DNA of 64,000 bases from Corynebacterium sp. HMSC078H07 (GCF_001812805.1 NZ_KV810494.1:116526-180525); one strand, 5' to 3'; counted from the first letter of the stretch, positions 1 through 10,367 are shown. Notes: generated by a model from the letters alone, not told the origin. A program made the numbers and translations.

Positions 1-208
1 TCAATGAACCCTTTGTCCCGGAGCAATCGAAGACGCTTACAAGCTCCCGAATCGTAAATTCCCCACAGCCTGGCAACGTGGTCGCGCGCCATAGCTTCAA
101 ACGCAACCAAACAGTCAAGAGGAGCCGATCTCGCTCAGTTAACTCAAATTGCTTGGCCGTACGAAACGGTCGTAACCTCTGGTCTGAAACATGAATAATC
201 TTCACCAT
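1..208 (-). pseudogene. Replication-relaxation-like winged-helix protein, 5' part, frameshifted and cut by the window edge
   Basis: Reading leftward from an ATG at 208, the frame begins MVKIIHVSDQ and soon reads LTERDRLLL, the usual opening of the actinobacterial replication-relaxation (Replic_Relax) winged-helix family found on conjugative elements and plasmids. From about position 140 downward the family-like continuation lies in a different frame (ARDHVARLWG, then CKRLRLLRDKGFI), which resembles the recognition helix and wing. A frameshift near positions 110-140 is the simplest reading. Both frames stay open to the window start, so the original frame could instead encode an unrelated protein. 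The assignment rests on pattern similarity only. A 7-bp inverted repeat (221-227 and 240-246) lies just upstream. Confidence 0.4.
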
Positions 209-394
209 GTAGTAATGGTCGCATTAGAGTGTGCAAACCCTAATGCGCCAACGAAACGACAGATTATCACGCGCTTTGAAGGAGCATGACGAGTATCCTT
301 CTCCCGCCTCGCCTACGGCTCGTTGGACATCAGGTCATGAAGGCTTCGCAATCATAACCCGGAAGATCTCGCACGAAATTTCTAAAACGACAAA

Positions 395-430
395 GAAGCC
401 CTAGATTCGTATAAACGGTTCTAGGGCTTC
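395..430 (-). terminator. Intrinsic terminator of the small membrane ORF
   Basis: Perfect 11-bp inverted repeat (395-405 with 420-430) with a 14-nt loop, followed on the minus strand by a T-rich stretch (TTTGTCGTTTT). It lies 11 bp after the stop codon of the minus-strand ORF at 442, which supports that ORF being transcribed. Confidence 0.7.
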
Positions 431-441
431 TAACCTTTGCT

Positions 442-723
442 TCACGAGTTCAGCATGAGCAGTGAGCTACCGATTGCTCCAGTACCTATATTTTCAATTG
501 ACGCGATAATGCGACTGCGATTGTTATGACCCATTCTCTGCTCCTTTTCTTTATTTATGCAAACAAGAAACTTCTTTGAAAAAGGCTGACCTACACTTTC
601 AATAATCCAAAGAGCAATCAGGTATAACACTGCTATTGCTAAGGTACCTAGGATGTCGAGTCCTAGATCACTGCTTAGCTCAACCCGCGAAGCACTATTG
701 ATTATATAACAGGAGGGAGACAC
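442..723 (-). CDS. Small single-pass membrane protein, unknown function (possible internal start at 534)
   Basis: This 93-residue ORF starts with GTG at 723 and has no convincing ribosome-binding site there. Residues about 23-45 form one hydrophobic segment, followed by a basic stretch (SKKF, NKEKEQR) and a small, glycine- and serine-rich C-terminus. A strong Shine-Dalgarno (AAAAGGAG) lies 5 bases before an in-frame ATG at 534, so a 30-residue peptide starting MGHNNRSRII may be the real product or a second product. A good terminator follows directly. I do not recognise the family. It lies in the AT-richer accessory segment at the left end of the window. Confidence 0.4.
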   Translation of the reverse strand: MSPSCYIINSASRVELSSDLGLDILGTLAIAVLYLIALWIIESVGQPFSKKFLVCINKEKEQRMGHNNRSRIIASIENIGTGAIGSSLLMLNS

Positions 724-790
724 ACTCTCTGGAAAGATGGAACAAATGTTCTTAACGGGTTAGCTTCACAAAAATAGAGAACAATAGCTC

Positions 791-817
791 AGGGAGTCAC
801 GTTAAGCGTGACTCCCT
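791..817 (-). terminator. Terminator of the secreted/acidic three-gene unit
   Basis: Perfect 11-bp inverted repeat (791-801 with 807-817) with a 5-nt loop, about 40 bp beyond the stop codon at 859 on the minus strand. The run after it on that strand is only moderately T-rich. Confidence 0.6.
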
Positions 818-858
818 CGACAAAACTTCACCACCTGCACCGAACGGCTTCCAGTCCG

Positions 859-1254
859 TTACTTCGGCCGTGACATAAACGACGCGAAATCAACAGAGCT
901 GATAAAAGACCGAGGCCACTCCTCATCGTCGGTCAAAAGCATGTCCTCCCACAAACGTGACACAGCCGCCCCAGGCTCAATAGGCTCGTCGATCGTCCCT
1001 AATGCGGTGGAATAGCTATACATATTCCATTCATCCTCGTTAACCGGTTCATCACTCTGAGCCTGGAGATCATGGAGCAAGTTATTTTTCACAACGGAAT
1101 CCGACTCATCAATCTCCACATCAGCGACCAGATAGACGGTCGTGAACTGTTTCACGCGCTCCACTCGTTCAAGATAGCGCTGATAAAACCGAGGCAAATC
1201 CTCTTCTCTCGCAAGGAAATAGGTCTTTGTCAGGGTAATTTCGCTGGACATCAT
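859..1254 (-). CDS. Acidic cytosolic protein, unknown; last gene of a secreted-protein unit
   Basis: 131 residues with no signal peptide or membrane segment and a large excess of Asp and Glu (for example DVEIDESD, NEDEW, LLTDDEEW). Two consecutive ATG codons (1254 and 1251) are possible starts. The first gives a 4-base ATGA overlap with the upstream secreted-protein gene, so translation is probably coupled. I recognise no family. A small acidic cytosolic protein directly after genes for secreted polypeptides is the arrangement expected of an immunity protein, but that is inference from context. Expression as one mRNA with the two upstream genes is likely, ending at the hairpin at 791-817. Confidence 0.6.
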   Translation of the reverse strand: MMSSEITLTKTYFLAREEDLPRFYQRYLERVERVKQFTTVYLVADVEIDESDSVVKNNLLHDLQAQSDEPVNEDEWNMYSYSTALGTIDEPIEPGAAVSRLWEDMLLTDDEEWPRSFISSVDFASFMSRPK

Positions 1255-1568
1255 TTAGGGTTCCAACTCGTGTCATAGGCACCCGACGGACGGTACTTCC
1301 GCTGAGGATAGCAATGCCTCTTATGGGCATTGTTAAACTTGCTTTCATACAAATTTGCATCGGATTTGGCAGCATTAGGATCTGTTGGATGATTACCTAT
1401 GACAAAGCCCACAATAGGATTGCCGGGGGCATTCTCCACTACCTGGCATTTCATGGTGATCATGCCTAGTTCATTTTTAACAACACCCGCTGCTTGCGCG
1501 ACTTGCGTTTGAGCAAACACTGCAGAAGGAAGAGCGAGTGTAAGCGCCAAAGCACGTAATTTCTTCAT
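1251..1568 (-). CDS. Small secreted protein with basic C-terminus, unknown
   Basis: The start is placed at the ATG at 1568: it forms a TAATG junction with the upstream stop codon and has GGAG 8 bases before it, while an ATG six bases earlier would sit on top of that site. The product has 105 residues. Residues 1-20 form a Sec signal peptide (MKK, hydrophobic core, SAVFAQ cleavage region). The mature part has two cysteines (MKCQV and RHCYP) and a basic, aromatic tail (KRHCYPQRKYRPSG). No family is recognised. The gene is translationally linked to both neighbours and could encode an exported effector or an envelope factor. Confidence 0.65.
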   Translation of the reverse strand: MKKLRALALTLALPSAVFAQTQVAQAAGVVKNELGMITMKCQVVENAPGNPIVGFVIGNHPTDPNAAKSDANLYESKFNNAHKRHCYPQRKYRPSGAYDTSWNPK

Positions 1569-2044
1569 TAGCAATTCTCCACTCGATCGATGCGAGTAAT
1601 ACCTGGAACCTTCAACTTGGAAACGGTTTCTTCAGCGCCCGGGGCAACCCCTGTGCACTCAATATCCTGAGAACCCACCCAACCCGTCATGATGACTTTC
1701 ACCCGAACAGGTGTAGGGCAATTATTCCGAATTTTGATCTCAGCTTGATGATGCTCAGCAGACACACACGCAGGGGCAGTGTTTGATGCATCATAGAAGC
1801 TTATAGTCGGCTCACCTTCCACATGGATTTCCGCTGACTGTTTCTCCTTGGCATCCGACAGGTCTACAGTCTTGGTTTCTCCGGAAGACAACTCAAATCC
1901 CGATTCACTGTCTGCAGCAGGAACCGTATCACCATCCAAGGTCGCTTCTGCATCCTGAGCAAACGCGCTACTGGGGGCGGCAAGAGCCAAGACAGCACCA
2001 CAAACCAATGCCAAACGAACTTTTCTTGCAGACTTTTTAACCAT
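1568..2044 (-). CDS. Secreted protein, unknown; first gene of the unit
   Basis: 158 residues starting MVKKSARK, with a good Shine-Dalgarno (AAGAAAGG) before the ATG. Residues 1-29 form a Sec signal peptide ending SSAFAQ. The mature N-terminus is acidic and low in complexity, and the C-terminal half carries four cysteines (PACVS, NNCPT, IECTG, ENC end) and looks like a compact beta-rich domain held by two disulfides. This last point is inferred from composition. It heads a unit with two genes joined by 1- and 4-base overlaps. I do not recognise a family. Confidence 0.65.
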   Translation of the reverse strand: MVKKSARKVRLALVCGAVLALAAPSSAFAQDAEATLDGDTVPAADSESGFELSSGETKTVDLSDAKEKQSAEIHVEGEPTISFYDASNTAPACVSAEHHQAEIKIRNNCPTPVRVKVIMTGWVGSQDIECTGVAPGAEETVSKLKVPGITRIDRVENC

Positions 2045-2118
2045 ATTCTTTACCTTTCTTAGCGTTGGGAATGCACTTCACTCATGACAGTAGATGGAAA
2101 GTCCTCTCAAATCCATAG

Positions 2119-2289
2119 AACCTCCGTTCGGTACGCATAACTAAGAAGGATGAACACACGGATAAGCCCCGCGCCGTCGAAACAAACGATGAACCCAAAA
2201 CTCACCCCGCACAACCCCAAGCCGTCGAATCAAACGACGAAGGGTCGCGGGAGCCGGGGCCGGAGGGAGATAAAGAAAAGCCTCCCTAA
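2119..2289 (+). pseudogene. Severed 3' end of a protein-coding gene
   Basis: Plus-strand frame open from just after a TAG at 2116-2118 to a TAA at 2287-2289, with no ATG, GTG or TTG start. The translation is strongly protein-like: a hydrophilic Pro/Glu/Lys tail containing two near-identical blocks, AVETNDE and AVESNDE, encoded by 21-bp direct repeats at 2173-2193 and 2221-2241 with two mismatches. The stop codon lies in the left arm of the hairpin at 2279-2348. This looks like the C-terminal tail of a gene whose body was replaced by the accessory segment to the left. The identity of the gene is not recognisable. Confidence 0.45.
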
Positions 2290-2348
2290 TGGTAAAAAGT
2301 CGGCGCAGTTTTTGGAACTGAGCGGAACTTTTAAGAGTTAGGGAGGCT
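2279..2348. repeat. 70-bp imperfect hairpin with CCCTAA/TTAGGG arms
   Basis: Outer arms 2279-2289 and 2338-2348 are perfect 11-bp inverted repeats. Inner segments (AAAAGT with ACTTTT, GCGCAGTT with AACTGAGC) extend the pairing to a near-continuous stem with a short loop. It may terminate the remnant gene or may be a small mobile hairpin. A similar 71-bp element lies at 31478-31548. Confidence 0.5.
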
Positions 2349-2416
2349 AGATGGCCTGAGAATGCCCCTCGGGGTCCAGCGGGGTTAGGCAGTGATGCCC
2401 ACGTGTTGCTGCTCGT

Positions 2417-2422
2417 TATGAT
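2417..2422 (+). promoter_or_regulatory. Probable -10 element (TATGAT) of the AMIN-like lipoprotein gene
   Basis: TATGAT matches the corynebacterial TANNNT -10 and lies 45 bp before the start at 2467, leaving room for the GAAGGG ribosome-binding site. No clear -35 was seen. Confidence 0.35.
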
Positions 2423-2466
2423 GGTCTAGGAAGCTGGATCCTGCTGTCACAGCTGAAGGGATAAAA

Positions 2467-3135
2467 ATGGCTCGCTTGATTGCACCGACCACCGTCATCG
2501 GGGTCATCATTGCCGGATGTGCGTTGACCATCACCGCATGCTCTGATGGTGGTTCGCACACCACAAATTCACCTGCTTTTAGTTCGGTTGAATCCAGTCC
2601 GCGAGTTTCTGAAGCTCCAGCCAGTGACAAAGTGACCCCAAAGGACTCGGGAGCGCAAAGCAGCTCGGAGGCGATGACTGCAGCACAGTTTGCGGGCATG
2701 GGTACAGCAGCGCTGGAAAATCAGCACCACATGCCCGAACGGCTGGGAGATCTCACGCCAACTAATGTGCGCGTAGGTGCCCATGATGGGTTTACCCGCG
2801 TAGTCATTGATCTTGAAGGGGACGGTGAACCGGGCTGGTTTACCACCTACACGGAAAGCCCAACTCAGCAAGCCTCCGGTTACCCGGTTGAGGCAAAAGG
2901 AAACATTTTTCTCGACCTCGGAATCGAGGGAACTCCTTGGTCATCTACGCCTGAGCTTGAGGAACGGCATATTCAGCAGGGAACTACTCCTGGAACTGGA
3001 GTCGTGAGCGAAGTGGTCTACACCAGCTCATTTGAGTCACAATCGCAATTCATCATTGGTCTGCAGAAAAGGACTCCGTACTCGGTGACATTTCTCGAGG
3101 ACCCCAAACGACTTGTACTTGATTTCCAGGACTAG
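2467..3135 (+). CDS. AMIN-like domain lipoprotein
   Basis: 222 residues. An N-terminal hydrophobic segment ends in the lipobox TITAC (Cys about residue 25), so it is probably lipidated and anchored outside the membrane. A Ser/Pro-rich linker (about 26-85) precedes a C-terminal domain (about 90-222) containing GFTRVVIDLEG and PKRLVLDF, features of the AMIN-like domain of actinobacterial envelope lipoproteins, which is thought to bind cell-wall components. Shine-Dalgarno GAAGGG precedes the ATG. It is convergent with pnp and shares the terminator hairpin at 3158-3204. The precise role is unknown. Confidence 0.8.
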   Translation: MARLIAPTTVIGVIIAGCALTITACSDGGSHTTNSPAFSSVESSPRVSEAPASDKVTPKDSGAQSSSEAMTAAQFAGMGTAALENQHHMPERLGDLTPTNVRVGAHDGFTRVVIDLEGDGEPGWFTTYTESPTQQASGYPVEAKGNIFLDLGIEGTPWSSTPELEERHIQQGTTPGTGVVSEVVYTSSFESQSQFIIGLQKRTPYSVTFLEDPKRLVLDFQD

Positions 3136-3157
3136 CAGCTAGGCACCCAACAAGCTA

Positions 3158-3204
3158 AGAGCCCCGCCATCGCAGCCCGTGAACGAGCTGGAGAGCGGGG
3201 CTCT
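3158..3204. terminator. Bidirectional terminator between the lipoprotein gene and pnp
   Basis: Perfect 10-bp arms (3158-3167 with 3195-3204), GC-rich, located between two convergent stop codons, so it can serve both genes. Confidence 0.7.
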
Positions 3205-3223
3205 GGCTTATGAGGTTTAGGAA

Positions 3224-5503
3224 TTAGTCTTCCTCAACCGGAACCAGGGAAATCTTGCCGCGGTTATCGATGTCCGCGATTTCGACCTGGATCTTGTCGC
3301 CGACGTTGACCACGTCTTCGACCTTTTCGATACGCTCATCGCCGCCCAGCTTCGAGATGTGCACCAAGCCGTCGCGGCCCGGGGTCAGGGATACGAAGGC
3401 ACCGAAAGCGACAGTCTTCACTACGGTGCCGAGGAAACGCTCGCCAACCTTCGGCAGCTGCGGGTTGGCAATGCTGTTGACGCGCTCGATGGCAGCCTCA
3501 GCAGCCTCACCGGTGGCGGCGGAAACGTAGACGGTGCCGTCCTCCTCGATGGAGACGTCAGCACCGGTTTCCTCGGTGATGGTGTTGATGGTCTTGCCCT
3601 TCGGGCCGATAAGCTCACCAATCTTGTTGACCGGGATGGTCACCGAGGTGATACGCGGGGCAAGGCCGGACATCTCGTCCGGGCCCTCGATAACCTCAGC
3701 CATGGTTTCGAGGATGGCGGAACGGGCATCGCGGGCTTGCTCGAGGGCGTCGGCAAGCACGTGCGATGGAATGCCATCCAGCTTGGTGTCCAGCTGCAGA
3801 GCGGTGATGAACTCGGAGGTACCTGCGACCTTAAAGTCCATGTCACCGAAAGCGTCCTCGGCGCCGAGGATATCGGTCAGCGCCACGAACTTTTCCTTAC
3901 CCTTGACCTCACCGGAGACAAGGCCCATAGCGATACCAGCCACCGGAGCCTTGAGCGGAACACCTGCGTTGTACAGGGACAAGGTGGAGGCACACACCGA
4001 ACCCATGGAGGTGGAACCGTTGGAGCCCAGAGCCTCGGAGACCTGGCGGATAGCGTAAGGGAACTCCTCGCGAGACGGAATAACCGGCAGCAAGGCGCGC
4101 TCAGCCAGCGCACCGTGACCAATCTCGCGGCGCTTCGGGGACCCCACGCGGCCGGTCTCACCCGTGGAGTAAGGCGGGAAGTTGTAGTGGTGCATGTAGC
4201 GCTTGGACTCCACCGGGGTCAGGGAGTCAATCTGTTGCTCCATCTTGAGCATGTCCAAGGTGGTGACACCTAGGATCTGAGTCTCGCCACGCTCAAACAG
4301 GGAGGAGCCGTGTGCACGCGGGATAAGGTCCACCTCCACGCCGAGGTCACGCAGGTCAGTAACACCACGACCATCAATGCGGAAGCCTTCAGTGAGGATC
4401 TTGTTACGGACGATATCCTTCATCACAGCGTTGAAGGCGTTACGGATCTGCTTGGAGGCATCCGCCTCCTCAAGGTCATCGAACTCGTCAAGGAGATCGG
4501 CTTCAATCTGCTCCATGTACTCGTTCGTTGCATCATCACGGTCTTGCTTACCCGGGATGGTGAGCAGCTTCTGCAGCTTCTTGGAGGCTGCCTTCTCCAC
4601 TGCCTCGTATACATCCTCGCTGTAGGCCGGGAAGAGCGGGAACTCCTGGGTCTCCTTCGCGGCGCGCTCAGCCAGACCTGCCTGAGCCTCGCACAGGGTC
4701 TTGATGAAGGGCTTGGCAGCTTCCAAGCCCTCGGCCACGGTGGATTCCTGGGGTGCCGGGGCGCCTTCCTTGATGCGTTCAGCCACGTTCACGCCGGCGC
4801 CTGCCTCCACCATCATGATGGCGACATCGTCCTTGTTGCCCTTCTTGACAATGCGGCCGGCAACGACCATCTCAAACAGGGCGCGCTCATGCTGCTCGTT
4901 GTTCGGGAAGGCTACCCACTGGCCCTTCGGGTGCTTGTCATCAGCAATGAGTGCCATGCGCACACCTCCCACAGGACCGGAGACCGGCAGGCCGGAGAGC
5001 TGGGTAGAAGCAGAAGCGCCATTAATGGCAACAACGTCGTAGTACTCTTCCGGGTCCATGGAGAGAACCGTGACGACAACCTGGACCTCGTTGCGCAGGC
5101 CCTTCACAAAGGTCGGACGCAACGGGCGGTCAATAAGGCGGCATGCCAGGATAGCCTCAGTGGAGGGGCGGCCCTCCCGGCGGAAGAAGGAGCCCGGGAT
5201 CTTGCCCGCTGCGTACATGCGCTCCTCGACGTCCACGGTCAGCGGGAAGAAGTCGAAACCTTCGCGTGGCTGGTTGGACGCGGTGGTGGTGGACAGGAGC
5301 ATGGTGTCCTCGTCCAGATAGGTGGTCACGGAACCGCCGGCCTGACGGGCAAGCTGGCCCGTCTCAAAGCGAATGGTGCGGGTACCAAAGTCGCCATTGT
5401 CCAAAGTGGCGATGGCTTCGGTAATGCCATAATCATCGTCGATAGCGAACTCGACGGTGTTGTTGGCAGTGTGCTTGGTGTTTTTGGCGTTTCTAGCGCT
5501 CAT
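3224..5503 (-). CDS. pnp: Polyribonucleotide nucleotidyltransferase (PNPase)
   Basis: 759 residues when started at the ATG at 5503, which has AAGGAG ten bases upstream; the longer open frame upstream lacks a start signal. The product degrades RNA 3' to 5' by phosphorolysis as a trimer. Two RNase PH-like cores flank a helical linker, with [10 protein letters not shown] and a DGTVYVS region visible. A KH domain (about 595-655, with IGPKGKTI) and an S1 domain (about 675-745, with [10 protein letters not shown]) follow. The length matches actinobacterial orthologues, called gpsI in C. glutamicum. It lies downstream of rpsO on the same strand, a widely conserved arrangement, with a terminator-like hairpin in between. 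Confidence 0.98.
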   Translation of the reverse strand: MSARNAKNTKHTANNTVEFAIDDDYGITEAIATLDNGDFGTRTIRFETGQLARQAGGSVTTYLDEDTMLLSTTTASNQPREGFDFFPLTVDVEERMYAAGKIPGSFFRREGRPSTEAILACRLIDRPLRPTFVKGLRNEVQVVVTVLSMDPEEYYDVVAINGASASTQLSGLPVSGPVGGVRMALIADDKHPKGQWVAFPNNEQHERALFEMVVAGRIVKKGNKDDVAIMMVEAGAGVNVAERIKEGAPAPQESTVAEGLEAAKPFIKTLCEAQAGLAERAAKETQEFPLFPAYSEDVYEAVEKAASKKLQKLLTIPGKQDRDDATNEYMEQIEADLLDEFDDLEEADASKQIRNAFNAVMKDIVRNKILTEGFRIDGRGVTDLRDLGVEVDLIPRAHGSSLFERGETQILGVTTLDMLKMEQQIDSLTPVESKRYMHHYNFPPYSTGETGRVGSPKRREIGHGALAERALLPVIPSREEFPYAIRQVSEALGSNGSTSMGSVCASTLSLYNAGVPLKAPVAGIAMGLVSGEVKGKEKFVALTDILGAEDAFGDMDFKVAGTSEFITALQLDTKLDGIPSHVLADALEQARDARSAILETMAEVIEGPDEMSGLAPRITSVTIPVNKIGELIGPKGKTINTITEETGADVSIEEDGTVYVSAATGEAAEAAIERVNSIANPQLPKVGERFLGTVVKTVAFGAFVSLTPGRDGLVHISKLGGDERIEKVEDVVNVGDKIQVEIADIDNRGKISLVPVEED

Positions 5504-5604
5504 GTTTGTGACTCTCCTTGGAGGTGTCCTGGCGATCTTCGGTGCCGCCTCTTCGATTCGGTATTTCTGACAACGTCCAAGGATTTTACCAGATGGCATA
5601 AGAA

Positions 5605-5629
5605 AACCCCCGCAGGGAGTGCGGGGGTT
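5605..5629 (-). terminator. Terminator or attenuator between rpsO and pnp
   Basis: 10-bp perfect stem (5605-5614 with 5620-5629) and 5-nt loop, followed on the minus strand by TTTTCTTAT. It lies 14 bp after rpsO, so it ends most rpsO transcripts and may be a processing site if readthrough into pnp occurs. Confidence 0.8.
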
Positions 5630-5643
5630 GAACTGGTGCGTGC

Positions 5644-5913
5644 TTAGCGACGCAGACCCAGACGAGAAATCAGGTCACGGTAACGATCAACGTCGTTGGA
5701 CTCCAGGTACTTCAGGAGGCCGCGACGACGACCAACCATGAGCAGCAGGCCACGACGGGAGTGGTGGTCGTGCTTGTGGCCCTTGAGGTGCTCGGTCAGG
5801 TTGTTGATGCGGGAGGTCAGCAGGGCAACCTGTGCCTCGGTGGAACCGGTATCGGTCTCGTGCAGGCCGAACTCCTTGAGGATTTCTGCCTTCTTCTCGG
5901 TGGTCAAAGCCAT
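5644..5913 (-). CDS. rpsO: 30S ribosomal protein S15
   Basis: 89 residues, the standard length. The signature run [19 protein letters not shown] and the terminal helix with [14 protein letters not shown] are clear. S15 binds the central domain of 16S rRNA early in 30S assembly. The ATG has AGGAG at good spacing. The rpsO-pnp order is conserved across bacteria. Confidence 0.99.
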   Translation of the reverse strand: MALTTEKKAEILKEFGLHETDTGSTEAQVALLTSRINNLTEHLKGHKHDHHSRRGLLLMVGRRRGLLKYLESNDVDRYRDLISRLGLRR

Positions 5914-5992
5914 GGAAAAATCTCCTATTGTATTTCAGTCCACATGAAATAATGCGCGATGAAGCGCTGCTAGTGACTACTGTGGACCGCAG

Positions 5993-6913
5993 TCAGCAAG
6001 CCGAAGTAGAAGTATAGAGGCTGGTGAGCTTCGACATCAAATCATCAACGAAGCGCGGAGCATCCACTCCGACCGCGACGCGAGTCGTAGCAGGAGCAGA
6101 GAGGCGTTCGGAGTCGCCGATAGTGCGCCCATTCTCCTCGCACCGAAGGTTGAGATCGATGCACTCAACAAACGACGGATCAGCGGCGACAGCTACGGCA
6201 AGGGGGTCGTGGAGCCCACAGCCACCTAAGTGCGGCGATGTCGTGGCATAGGCACCGATGTAATAGCCCACGATGTCGGCATATACCCGCCCTACATGGG
6301 TAGTGCGCCACTGCGCGGTGTGTTCTGTAGTGAGAAGCGTGCGCAGCGTGACGTCGAGCCCCACCATGGTGAGGTCCTGTGCATGGCGGAAGACATAATC
6401 TGTGGCCTGCGGATCTTGGAAGACGTTGGCCTCCGCGAAGGGAGTGACATTGCCCGGCACGGTAAGCGCTCCGCCCATCATGACAATGCGAGCGTTGCGT
6501 GCGAAGTCCGGGTCCTTCTGCATGGCGGCCGCAATGCTTGTCGACGGCCCCGTGGGCACAATCACCAGCTCTTCCCCATGTTCCCGGACGGATTGGATGA
6601 GGAAATCCACAGCGTCGCCCTGTGCGGTACGCCGCGGCGGGGGCAGCAGGATCTCACCGAGGCCATTGCGTCCGTGGATAAAGGCGGAAATCGGCGCTAC
6701 GGTGAATCCCTCCCTCGTTGGCCCGGTATAGACGGGGACGTTGTCAGCACCGAGCAGCCCTAAGAGGGCAAGTGCATTGCGCACGCCAAGCTCTACAGGC
6801 ACATTGCCATAGGTTCCGGTAATACCGATGAGGTCGAGGTCGGGGTGCGCCAGGGCATATGCCAAGGCCAAGGCGTCATCGATGCCGGTATCGAGGTCGA
6901 GGATGATCTTCAT
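5993..6913 (-). CDS. Nucleoside hydrolase (inosine-uridine preferring family)
   Basis: 306 residues. The N-terminal calcium-binding motif DLDTGIDDALAL (from residue 6) and GITGTYGN are diagnostic of nucleoside N-ribohydrolases, which split ribonucleosides to base and ribose for salvage. A later LGGCGLHDPLAVA segment gives the usual C-terminal His-Asp active-site pair. The start codon directly abuts the ribF stop codon with no gap, so the two are probably co-transcribed and translationally linked. The substrate range cannot be read from the sequence. Confidence 0.92.
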   Translation of the reverse strand: MKIILDLDTGIDDALALAYALAHPDLDLIGITGTYGNVPVELGVRNALALLGLLGADNVPVYTGPTREGFTVAPISAFIHGRNGLGEILLPPPRRTAQGDAVDFLIQSVREHGEELVIVPTGPSTSIAAAMQKDPDFARNARIVMMGGALTVPGNVTPFAEANVFQDPQATDYVFRHAQDLTMVGLDVTLRTLLTTEHTAQWRTTHVGRVYADIVGYYIGAYATTSPHLGGCGLHDPLAVAVAADPSFVECIDLNLRCEENGRTIGDSERLSAPATTRVAVGVDAPRFVDDLMSKLTSLYTSTSAC

Positions 6914-8825
<1,912 letters not shown>

Positions 8826-8834
8826 GCGCCCCCG

Positions 8835-9509
8835 CTACTTATCGAAGTTGAGTGCGGGCACGGAGGTAGCCACGATGACGTAGCCTTCCCGGATAATCCA
8901 ACGCCCAGTGATAAACGGCACCGGAGTGGGCCGCGCCAAGATATAGGAGATGAGCGTGCCGTCAAGGCGCAGATCGATTTCGGCTTGGTCGAAGTCGAGC
9001 CAGCGCCGCGTCATGGGAAACCACGTTTTATACGTGGCCTCCTTGGCACAGAACAACAACCGGTCGGGGCACGTAACACCAGCTTCCTGCAGCCGGGTTA
9101 ACTGCGGCATCTCCCCTGCCCGGGCAATCATGGTCAAAACATGGTCCGGCAGCGGTTCAGCGGGTTCGGCATCGAGGCCCATCGAGCGCACGTGGGTCGT
9201 AGGTGCAGCTACCGCAGCGCGCAAACCCTCTGTATGCGTCATCGAACCTGTAAATCCTTCAGGCCACAACGGCATGCCACGCTCCCCGCGGAGAATGGGC
9301 TCGGCGCGGGTGTAGTTCAATTCTTCAAGGGCGCGGTGAGCGCACCAGCGGGCATCACCAAACTCAGCCTTGCGGATGTCAACAGCTTGGGAGACCACCG
9401 AACGCTCCTCTGGGGAGAGGTGGTTGTAGTTGAGCAGGTCCGTGAACGAGTCATCGGTACGCACGTAGCAGTAGCGAGCGGATTCCGGGAACAGGAAAGG
9501 TTCAAGCAT
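8835..9509 (-). CDS. pptT: 4'-phosphopantetheinyl transferase (PptT/EntD type)
   Basis: 224 residues from the ATG at 9509, which has GGAGGG at good spacing and overlaps the upstream phosphoesterase stop by 8 bases (ATGCTTGA). Family motifs are GSMTHTEGLRAAV, the magnesium site GLDAEP and the FCAKEATYKTW helix. The enzyme transfers phosphopantetheine from CoA to carrier-protein domains. In Corynebacterium the expected substrates are the type I fatty-acid synthases and the Pks13 condensase of corynomycolate synthesis. It is the last gene of the rbfA-led series. Confidence 0.9.
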   Translation of the reverse strand: MLEPFLFPESARYCYVRTDDSFTDLLNYNHLSPEERSVVSQAVDIRKAEFGDARWCAHRALEELNYTRAEPILRGERGMPLWPEGFTGSMTHTEGLRAAVAAPTTHVRSMGLDAEPAEPLPDHVLTMIARAGEMPQLTRLQEAGVTCPDRLLFCAKEATYKTWFPMTRRWLDFDQAEIDLRLDGTLISYILARPTPVPFITGRWIIREGYVIVATSVPALNFDK

Positions 9510-10323
9510 GATCTGCCCTCCCCGTCCTTTCATCTATCACTAATACTGGATACGGCCACGGCTGCAGCTCTCCATGCGCTTGCCATTCGCGTGGATACCC
9601 TAACGACACCTCGATGTGATCTACACCGTCAATGTTGGTGCGGTTCGGCATGTGGAGGTGGCCGTAGATAACAGCCTTGGCATTGTAGCGCCGTGGCCAC
9701 GCCCTCGTGTGGCGGGTACCGCACCACAAAGCCACCTCGGGCCAGCGCATGTACAACGTTGGTTCCTGGACCAAAGGCCAATGGTTAACCAGAACGGTTT
9801 CTCCCTCCACACGGGAGAGCCGCTTGATGGAATAGGCCAAGCGGTCCCAGCACCAAGCGCGGACATCCACAAAAGGTGCGATGGCGAATTCGTCTGTCAT
9901 AACAATCTGTTTTTGCTTGGCGCTAGCCAGCGCGTGCTCCACCGTAGTTCCGGGTGGACGGAAGCTGTAATCGTAGAGAGTAAAAAGCGGAACTACGGTG
10001 ACCCCACCAAAGACTGGGAAAGGATCCTCTGGTGTAATGACACCAATTTCACGGCACCCTTCAACGAGGCGGTCGTATTTATCTCGGCCCTTATAAAGGT
10101 CTTGTCCTCGCGAAAACAGCTCGTGGTTGCCGGGCGCCCAGATAACAGTGGCATAGCGATTCTTCAGGCGAGCGAGAGTGCTGAGAACCAAGTCGATTCG
10201 CTCGGCCACGTCGCCCGCCACGATTAACCAGTCACGGGGATCAGGAGGAACCAGTTCATCGATGCGGTCGCCGTTAACGCGTACAGCGGCATGAAGATCG
10301 GAGACGGCCCACAGGGTGGTCAT
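9502..10323 (-). CDS. Calcineurin-like metallophosphoesterase
   Basis: 273 residues. All metal-site blocks are visible in order: SDLHAAV near the N-terminus, AGDVAE, PGNHELF, VNHWPL and YGHLHMPN. The ATG follows GGAGGC. Such enzymes hydrolyse phosphomonoesters or diesters with a di-metal centre; the substrate here is unknown. The gene overlaps pptT by 8 bases, an arrangement I recall in related corynebacteria, so a role linked to pptT such as phosphopantetheine turnover is an attractive but untested idea. Confidence 0.88.
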   Translation of the reverse strand: MTTLWAVSDLHAAVRVNGDRIDELVPPDPRDWLIVAGDVAERIDLVLSTLARLKNRYATVIWAPGNHELFSRGQDLYKGRDKYDRLVEGCREIGVITPEDPFPVFGGVTVVPLFTLYDYSFRPPGTTVEHALASAKQKQIVMTDEFAIAPFVDVRAWCWDRLAYSIKRLSRVEGETVLVNHWPLVQEPTLYMRWPEVALWCGTRHTRAWPRRYNAKAVIYGHLHMPNRTNIDGVDHIEVSLGYPREWQAHGELQPWPYPVLVIDERTGRADHA

Positions 10324-10367
10324 GGTGCCTCCTTCACATAAATATTCCCTCTACTTTTACCACAGGG

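Noticed and set aside
2150..2341. 63-codon plus-strand ORF with an ATG between the secreted unit and the lipoprotein gene
   Set aside because: The protein-like frame here is the neighbouring one (the start-less tail at 2119-2289); the ATG frame is its out-of-frame reading and lacks coding character.
4310..5647. A 445-codon plus-strand frame opposite pnp
   Set aside because: Shadow of PNPase, no ribosome-binding site, no recognisable domains.
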